Assembly (NCBI GenBank): GCA_903909505.1
Contig: CAIVVZ010000262.1
Span: 1-49,048, forward strand
Length of the DNA: 49,048 nt
Direction of reading: 5' to 3'
Origin: an uncultured Desulfobacteraceae bacterium
Lineage (GTDB): Bacteria; Desulfobacterota; Desulfobacteria; Desulfobacterales; Desulfatirhabdiaceae
Under the pieces are notes generated by a model. The model did no database searches, was not told where the DNA came from, and was given only the letters and a program-made list of their open reading frames with translations. Below are positions 43,978 through 49,048 of the stretch, one piece after another; position 1 is the stretch's first letter; each line of letters begins with the position of its first letter. Position numbers and translations under genes: made by a program.

Positions 43978-45294
43978 TTAATCGGAACCGTTGGAGTCTT
44001 CCACGCGGATCAATGCCGGCATATCGCTGACAACCTCCAGGTGAACAATCTCGGAAAGGGCAAGCTGAACATTGGATTCCTTGGCCAGATGCGTCATCAT
44101 GACCAACGGAACCGAACCGCCGGACTTGCGGCCTTTTTGGTGTACGGATTTCAGGCTGATGCAATGGTTTCCCAAAATCCCCGAAATTTTAGACAGCACG
44201 CCGGGCTGGTCAAGGGCGGCGAACCGGAAATAATAGTGAGAGATGATTTCGTCAACCGGCATCACCGGAATCCGGTGAATGTGATCCTTCTGATAGGAAA
44301 GCAACGGCACCCTGCCGACAGAGCCGGTCAACAGGTTTCTGGCGATGTCCACCACATCGCTGACAACGGCGCTGGCAGTCGGCATCATGCCCGCGCCTTT
44401 GCCATAGAGCAGGATATCCCCCACGGCATCGCCGGTGATGGTTATGGCATTCAGCGGACCATTGACGCTGGACAGCAGATTGTCAAAGGGAATCATGGTC
44501 GGATGAACGCGGGCTTCGACGGCATTGCCCCTGTTTTTGCTGATCGCCAGCAGTTTAATTTTATAGCCGAACTGTCCCGCGAATTCAATATCCAGGGGGG
44601 TAATTTTGGATATGCCCTCTACATAAATATCATCAAGACAAAGATCGGCCCCATAGGCCAGAGAGGTCAGAATCGCCAGTTTGTGGGCGGTATCAAAGCC
44701 CTCGACATCCAGAGTCGGGTCTGCTTCCGCAAATCCCTTGCTCTGGGCTTTTGCCAGGGCGGTTTCAAACGTGTCGCCGTCATCGGTGATTTTGGATAGA
44801 ATGTAGTTGCAGGTCCCGTTCAGGATGCCGGACATGGCCTGGATCTGGTTTCCGACAAGCGATTCCCGAAGTGTTTTGATCACCGGCATGCATCCGCCGA
44901 CGCTGGCCTCAAAGGCAAGCTCCACCCCTTTGTCCGCGGCAATTCGAAAAAGGCTGTTACCCTCACTGGCCAGAAGTGCTTTGTTGGCGGTGACCACCTG
45001 TTTGCCATTGGCGATGGCTTTCAATATCAAGGTCTTGGCAATGCCCAGGCCGCCGATGGTTTCAATGACAATATCAATATCCGGATCCGTGACAACCGAA
45101 TCCGCATTTGTCGTCAGCACATCTTTTCCCAATAGAACTCCCCGATCGCGGTCAATGTCGATATCAGCGATGCGTTTCAGGTTAAGCGTAGCGCCCACTC
45201 GGGAACGTATCATCTCTTGATTTTGAATCAGGATTCTGGCAACTCCGGTTCCGACAGTGCCGCAACCCAGAAGTCCAATGTGAATTGTTTTCAT
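43978..45294 (-). CDS. hom: Homoserine dehydrogenase
   Basis: 438 residues from ATG 45294, one base after the aminotransferase stop; the longer in-frame opening is shadow of that gene. The NAD(P)-binding fold starts IGLLGCGTVGTGVARIL; the catalytic domain has AFEASVGGCMPVIKTLRE, GILNGTCNYIL and a Lys in DVEGFDTAHKLAIL; the C-terminal 80 residues form an ACT domain (FRFAALDQPGVLSKISGILG) for allosteric control, probably by threonine. It reduces aspartate semialdehyde to homoserine. Confidence 0.96.
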   Translation of the reverse strand: MKTIHIGLLGCGTVGTGVARILIQNQEMIRSRVGATLNLKRIADIDIDRDRGVLLGKDVLTTNADSVVTDPDIDIVIETIGGLGIAKTLILKAIANGKQVVTANKALLASEGNSLFRIAADKGVELAFEASVGGCMPVIKTLRESLVGNQIQAMSGILNGTCNYILSKITDDGDTFETALAKAQSKGFAEADPTLDVEGFDTAHKLAILTSLAYGADLCLDDIYVEGISKITPLDIEFAGQFGYKIKLLAISKNRGNAVEARVHPTMIPFDNLLSSVNGPLNAITITGDAVGDILLYGKGAGMMPTASAVVSDVVDIARNLLTGSVGRVPLLSYQKDHIHRIPVMPVDEIISHYYFRFAALDQPGVLSKISGILGNHCISLKSVHQKGRKSGGSVPLVMMTHLAKESNVQLALSEIVHLEVVSDMPALIRVEDSNGSD

Positions 45295-45295
45295 G

Positions 45296-46462
45296 CTACA
45301 TGACCTTTCGAATGCCCCTGACGGCCTGATTGATCCGCATGGGATTTTCAATAAGGGCAAACCGGACGTATTCGTCGCCGTATTCGCCAAAGCCCAGGCC
45401 AGGGGATACCGCCACCTGGGTTTCATTAATCAATAATTTCGCAAATTCCACGGATCCCATTTTGACGAATCTGTCGGGGATTTTAGCCCATACGAACATG
45501 GTCCCTTTAGGACTTTTAATCTCCCAACCAATCCGGTGAAGGCCGGAAATCAGAGCATCCCTTCTTTCCATATAAGTGTCACGGATTTCCTGAACACATT
45601 CCTGGGGGCCGTTCAAGGCGATGATGGAGGCGATCTGAATGGGTTGGAAAACCCCATAATCGAGATAACTTTTGATGCGCTTCAGGGCGCCAACGGTTTC
45701 GGCGTTTCCCACGCAGAATCCCATGCGCCACCCAGCCATGCTGTAGCTTTTGGACAAGGAAAAAAATTCCACTCCCACATCCTTTGCGCCTTTGGCCTGA
45801 AGAAAACTAGGCGCTTTGTAGCCGTCAAAAGTCAGATCCGCATAGGCAAAATCATGGATGACCAGCATGTCATGCTCTTTGGCGTAGTCCACGATTTTCT
45901 GGAAAAAATCCAGATCCACGACTTCAGTGGTCGGGTTGTGGGGATAGGAAATGATGAGCACCTTTGGCCGCGGCCAGGTCTGTTTGGTGGCGTTGATCAG
46001 GTTCTCGAAAAAATCACAGCCCGGACCCACGGGAATTCCCCGGACATCGCCGCCGGCAATGATGGCGGAATAAGGGTGAATCGGATAGGTGGGGTTCGGT
46101 GTAAAGACCACATCGCCCGGCCGAATGGTGACCAGAACCAGGTGGGAGAGACCTTCCTTAATACCGATGGTAACGATCGCTTCTGAATCCGGATCGATAT
46201 CCACGTCAAAGCGCCTTTTGTACCACTCGGATATGGCCAGCCGCAGTCGCGTGATTCCCATCGAAGCGGAATAGCGATGGTTGTGGGGTTTTTGCGCCGC
46301 CTCAATCATTTTGTCGACGATATGGCGGGGTGTTCCCAGATCCGGGTTGCCCATTCCCAGATCAATGATATCTATTCCCGAATGTCTGGCTTCCATCTTG
46401 ATTTTGTTGACTGTGGCAAAGACATAAGGCGGCAGTCGGTCCAGTCTGGCAAATTTAGTCAC
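45296..46462 (-). CDS. Class I aminotransferase, AlaC-like
   Basis: 388 residues from GTG 46462, which has GGAGG 6 nt upstream; the open frame further upstream is noncoding leader. It shows the fold-type I layout: [49 protein letters not shown] and the PLP-binding Lys in [15 protein letters not shown]. This type interconverts alanine and pyruvate or related amino acids; the same gene often precedes hom in Desulfobacterota and Geobacter. It leads the aminotransferase-hom-thrH operon. Confidence 0.92.
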   Translation of the reverse strand: MTKFARLDRLPPYVFATVNKIKMEARHSGIDIIDLGMGNPDLGTPRHIVDKMIEAAQKPHNHRYSASMGITRLRLAISEWYKRRFDVDIDPDSEAIVTIGIKEGLSHLVLVTIRPGDVVFTPNPTYPIHPYSAIIAGGDVRGIPVGPGCDFFENLINATKQTWPRPKVLIISYPHNPTTEVVDLDFFQKIVDYAKEHDMLVIHDFAYADLTFDGYKAPSFLQAKGAKDVGVEFFSLSKSYSMAGWRMGFCVGNAETVGALKRIKSYLDYGVFQPIQIASIIALNGPQECVQEIRDTYMERRDALISGLHRIGWEIKSPKGTMFVWAKIPDRFVKMGSVEFAKLLINETQVAVSPGLGFGEYGDEYVRFALIENPMRINQAVRGIRKVM

Positions 46463-46596
46463 AATGCACCTCCGATCAAAGGTATGTAACCTGTCATAAT
46501 TTGATAAAAGAACAACTCTTGTCCAGCTTAATCCATTCTTCTTGTTGGAAAATCCATGCTGTTCCATACAATACAACGCTCTGCATGTCAAAAAAT

Positions 46597-46618
46597 GTTT
46601 TGACTTTTGGGTCAAAAC
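46597..46618. promoter_or_regulatory. Inverted repeat in the aminotransferase-purM intergenic region
   Basis: GTTTTGAC (46597-46604) and GTCAAAAC (46611-46618) form perfect 8-bp arms around TTTTGG, ending 55 bp before the purM ATG. The left arm overlaps a TTGACT that could be a -35 box with a poor -10 17 bp on. It may be an operator for purM or for the divergent amino-acid operon. Confidence 0.45.
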
Positions 46619-46673
46619 TGTTTAAATATTCTAAATAAATTCAAGTTTTTCGTCCATTTTCAAGGAGATAACC

Positions 46674-47717
46674 ATGACCAAGTCTCTAACCTACGCGGAT
46701 GCAGGCGTGGATATTGATAGAGCAAACGATTTGATACGCACGATCAAATCCATCGCCAGCCACACCCCCAGAACCGGTGTGATGGGAGAAATCGGTGGAT
46801 TTGGCGGTTTGTTTTCGCTCAACCTGACCAATATTGAAAGACCTGTTCTGGTCAGTTCAACAGATGGGGTGGGTACCAAACTCAAGATCGCGTTCATGAC
46901 GAATAAGCATGATACAATCGGCATTGATCTGGTGGCCATGAGCATCAATGATGTGGTGGTTCAGGGTGCAAAACCGCTTTTTTTCCTGGATTATCTGGCC
47001 GTGGGCTGTCTGAGAACGGAAGTCGCCGCCGATATCATCAAGGGGATTGGCGAAGGATGCCGGCAGGCCAATTGTGCGTTGATCGGCGGAGAAACGGCAG
47101 AAATGCCCGGAATCTATCAGGACAATGAGTACGACCTGGCGGGTTTTGCTGTCGGGCTTGTGGATAACAGCAGGATTATCGATGGTTCTGAAATCCGGGT
47201 GGGTCACAAACTGATCGGCATTTCATCCAGCGGACTTCACAGCAACGGGTATTCCCTGGCTCGAAAAATCTGCTTTGATGTATTAAAGCTATCGGTAGAC
47301 GCCTATGTACCGGATCTGGGGAAAACCCTTGGCGAAGAGCTGCTGACGCCTACCCGGATATATTCAGAAACCATTCTGATGCTGATTCGGGATCTTCCCA
47401 TTCACGGTCTTGCCCACATTACGGGCGGCGGTATTTCTGAAAATGTCGTCAGAATCCTTCCCCGGTCCTGCAAAGTGTTGATCCGAAAGGGCAGCTGGTC
47501 GATCCCTCCGGTCTTTGAATTTCTTCAGGATGCCGGAAACGTCTCGGATGTGGAAATGATGCGCACCTTCAATAACGGCATCGGAATGATTGCGGTTGTT
47601 CCGGAGCATGCCGCTCAGGATGTGCTGGAGCGATTAAACGGCGCGGAGGTACAGGCGTATTTGATGGGCGAAGTCGTTGAGAGAAAGGACACAGAGGAAA
47701 GAATTGCCTGGATATGA
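46674..47717 (+). CDS. purM: Phosphoribosylformylglycinamidine cyclo-ligase (AIR synthetase)
   Basis: 347 residues; AAGGAGA lies 6 nt before ATG 46674. Family signatures are visible: YADAGVDIDRANDLI, LVSSTDGVGTKLKIAF, MSINDVVVQGAKPLFFLDYLAVG, ALIGGETAEMPGIY, GLHSNGYSLARKI and HITGGGISENVVRILP. It closes the imidazole ring in purine synthesis using ATP. No other pur gene is adjacent. The gene ends 42 bp before the transferase. Confidence 0.97.
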   Translation: MTKSLTYADAGVDIDRANDLIRTIKSIASHTPRTGVMGEIGGFGGLFSLNLTNIERPVLVSSTDGVGTKLKIAFMTNKHDTIGIDLVAMSINDVVVQGAKPLFFLDYLAVGCLRTEVAADIIKGIGEGCRQANCALIGGETAEMPGIYQDNEYDLAGFAVGLVDNSRIIDGSEIRVGHKLIGISSSGLHSNGYSLARKICFDVLKLSVDAYVPDLGKTLGEELLTPTRIYSETILMLIRDLPIHGLAHITGGGISENVVRILPRSCKVLIRKGSWSIPPVFEFLQDAGNVSDVEMMRTFNNGIGMIAVVPEHAAQDVLERLNGAEVQAYLMGEVVERKDTEERIAWI

Positions 47718-47759
47718 CCTGCTCCGGCTTGATTCTTTACTATCGGCAGACGGCTTTAT

Positions 47760-49048
47760 ATGACCCTTCTGTTCCCTGGAATATCTTTTGTCATTTGCCT
47801 GATTCTGACGCCGCTCGTCCGGCAAATCGCCCTGAAAAAGGGCTGGATGGCACGCCCTGCTGAAGACCGGTGGCATAATAAACCAACGGCGCTGTTCGGA
47901 GGGGTTGCCATTTACCTGGCAACCGCCATTCCCCTGTTTGTTATTTCGGATTTCAGCGCCACCCTTCTTCCCCTGACAGATCCGCCGAAAACCGCTGGTA
48001 TTTCTTCTTTAGCTCCGGTCTTGTGCATTGGCATCACGCTCATGTTTTTACTGGGATTTGTGGATGATGTGATCCGGTTAAAACCCCAGAGCAAGTTGCT
48101 GGGCCAGATTCTGGTCGCATCCCTGATAGCGTTTCTGGGCTTCAGGCTTCAGTGGGTGACTTCACTGACACTGGACACCCTGATGACCATTTTCTGGATC
48201 GTGGGAATCACCAATGCCTTTAACCTATTGGATAACATGGATGGTCTTTGCGCGGGGACCGGCATGATCGCCGCCGGTTTTCTGGCGGTCATTTTATCGG
48301 GAAGCAGCCCTGAATATGCTCAATGTGCCACCATACTGGCGGGTGCCTCCGCGGCGTTTCTGGTGTATAATTTCAATCCGGCGTCCATTTTCATGGGCGA
48401 CTGCGGCTCTCTGATGCTCGGCTTTGGTATTTCGCTGCTCAGCCTCGGCTTCTCCGGAATGAGCGCCGGCAATTCCATGGCTTCCATTGCGGTTCCGGTG
48501 ATGATTGCCATGGTTCCCATACTTGATACCACGATGGTGACGCTGGTGAGGCTTCTCAGCGGGAGAAAGGCTTCAACCGGTGGCAAGGATCATACTTCCC
48601 ATCGCCTGGTGCTGATGGGGTTCAGTGAAAAAAAAGCCGTGCTGTTTTTATACGGGGTCGGGCTGGTATCCGGAACCTCGGCCCTTTTTGTCAGCAGAAG
48701 CGATACCTTCACGTCTCCATCTGTCATTATTCCGGTGATTTTGTCGATTCTGCTTATGGGAATTTATCTGTCCCAGCTTCGCGTTTATCCTGAAAAAGAG
48801 TTTTCCGTGCTTCGGGGCCGCACATTTACCCCGATTCTTGTGGAACTGACCTATAAAAAACAGATTGTTCTGGTTATTCTCGATTTTTGTCTCATTGCCT
48901 TTTCATATTATCTTTCCTACCGGCTCAGATTTGATTCATCCCAGTTTCCCTATTATTTTAAGGTGTTTTTGAAGTCACTCCCGGCGGTGATTGCCTGTAA
49001 ACTCACGGCATTTTTCTTGATGGGGGTGTACCGAAGCCTCTGGGGATA
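47760..49048 (+). CDS. WecA/MraY-type glycan-lipid transferase fused to a CapD/FlaA1-type membrane region (3' end outside window)
   Basis: 429 codons to the right edge, from ATG 47760, the first start after an in-frame stop. The first 330 residues form a polytopic UDP-sugar:undecaprenyl-phosphate sugar-1-phosphate transferase: HNKPTALFGGVAIYLA, LLGFVDDVIRLKP, NAFNLLDNMDGLCAG, MGDCGSLMLGF and GKDHTSHRLVLMG. From about residue 345 a second block (FTPILVELTYKKQIVLVILD, then YYLSYRLRF and LTAFFLMGVYRSLWG) matches the N-terminal membrane region of CapD/FlaA1/PglF-type sugar epimerases or dehydratases. The fused enzyme may both make and load the sugar for O-antigen or capsule. The C-terminal half is not in the window. 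Confidence 0.82.
   Translation, partial: MTLLFPGISFVICLILTPLVRQIALKKGWMARPAEDRWHNKPTALFGGVAIYLATAIPLFVISDFSATLLPLTDPPKTAGISSLAPVLCIGITLMFLLGFVDDVIRLKPQSKLLGQILVASLIAFLGFRLQWVTSLTLDTLMTIFWIVGITNAFNLLDNMDGLCAGTGMIAAGFLAVILSGSSPEYAQCATILAGASAAFLVYNFNPASIFMGDCGSLMLGFGISLLSLGFSGMSAGNSMASIAVPVMIAMVPILDTTMVTLVRLLSGRKASTGGKDHTSHRLVLMGFSEKKAVLFLYGVGLVSGTSALFVSRSDTFTSPSVIIPVILSILLMGIYLSQLRVYPEKEFSVLRGRTFTPILVELTYKKQIVLVILDFCLIAFSYYLSYRLRFDSSQFPYYFKVFLKSLPAVIACKLTAFFLMGVYRSLWG

Overview
The window (about 52% GC by eye, dense genes, many ATGA stop/start overlaps) looks like chromosome of a strictly anaerobic, sulfate-reducer-type Desulfobacterota (Desulfobacteraceae-like). The pointers are a heterodisulfide-reductase/Qmo-type electron-transfer operon with a likely selenocysteine-containing subunit, a very high load of PAS hybrid kinases and sigma-54 regulators, and Gram-negative envelope genes (GmhB, RlpA, a WecA/MraY-type transferase). 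The taxonomic placement is inference from gene content only.

1-8.2 kb (minus strand): a signalling block of an HTH-receiver regulator, a MASE3-PAS-GAF hybrid histidine kinase, a periplasmic solute-binding protein and a second membrane PAS kinase that runs off the left edge. The HTH-receiver gene is preceded by five 9-bp direct repeats. 8.4-13.2 kb: an NtrC-type sigma-54 activator sits between two targets that it probably controls: a two-gene operon of unknown small proteins on its left and an exported C45-type Ntn-hydrolase on its right. Both targets have textbook sigma-54 promoters, and related GTCTATCAA-type sites lie at enhancer distance. 13.4-19.6 kb (plus strand): a phosphorelay cluster of a PAS/HisKA/HATPase/REC/REC/HPt kinase and three related receiver proteins, of which one is a pseudo-kinase with a tandemly duplicated receiver N-terminus, one is a receiver with a degenerate kinase, and one is a receiver-HD-GYP c-di-GMP phosphodiesterase.

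19.6-24.1 kb (minus strand): PocR-domain sensor, HdrA-like flavoprotein, HdrA/FlpD (QmoB-like) protein and a ferredoxin-CCG protein. The last is interrupted by one in-frame UGA that falls on a normally conserved Cys and is followed by a hairpin with the fdhF-type GGUC apical loop, so it is very probably a selenoprotein. A 123-bp inverted-repeat element lies between the two flavoprotein genes and supplies the stop codon of the first.

24.2-39.2 kb (plus strand): housekeeping genes hsp20, lon, rlpA, serine acetyltransferase, rlmD, gmhB, recD2, an orphan oppF, then (after a converging HsdR-N-type gene) a stand-alone protein resembling the C-terminal part of BREX BrxC, dksA-like, a PHP phosphoesterase, rnc and a radical SAM protein, ending at a strong hairpin terminator. 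39.3-46.5 kb (minus strand): csp, nucleoside deaminase, U32 peptidase, initiator tRNA, DUF167, thioesterase, then an aminotransferase-hom-thrH amino-acid operon. 46.7 kb to the right edge (plus strand): purM and a partial WecA/MraY-like transferase fused to a CapD/FlaA1-type membrane region.

No CRISPR array, rRNA, prophage or complete insertion sequence was seen. The main candidates for something new are the UGA-interrupted Hdr protein, the sigma-54 micro-regulon around 9-11 kb, the internally duplicated receiver at 16.6 kb and the stand-alone BrxC-like protein.
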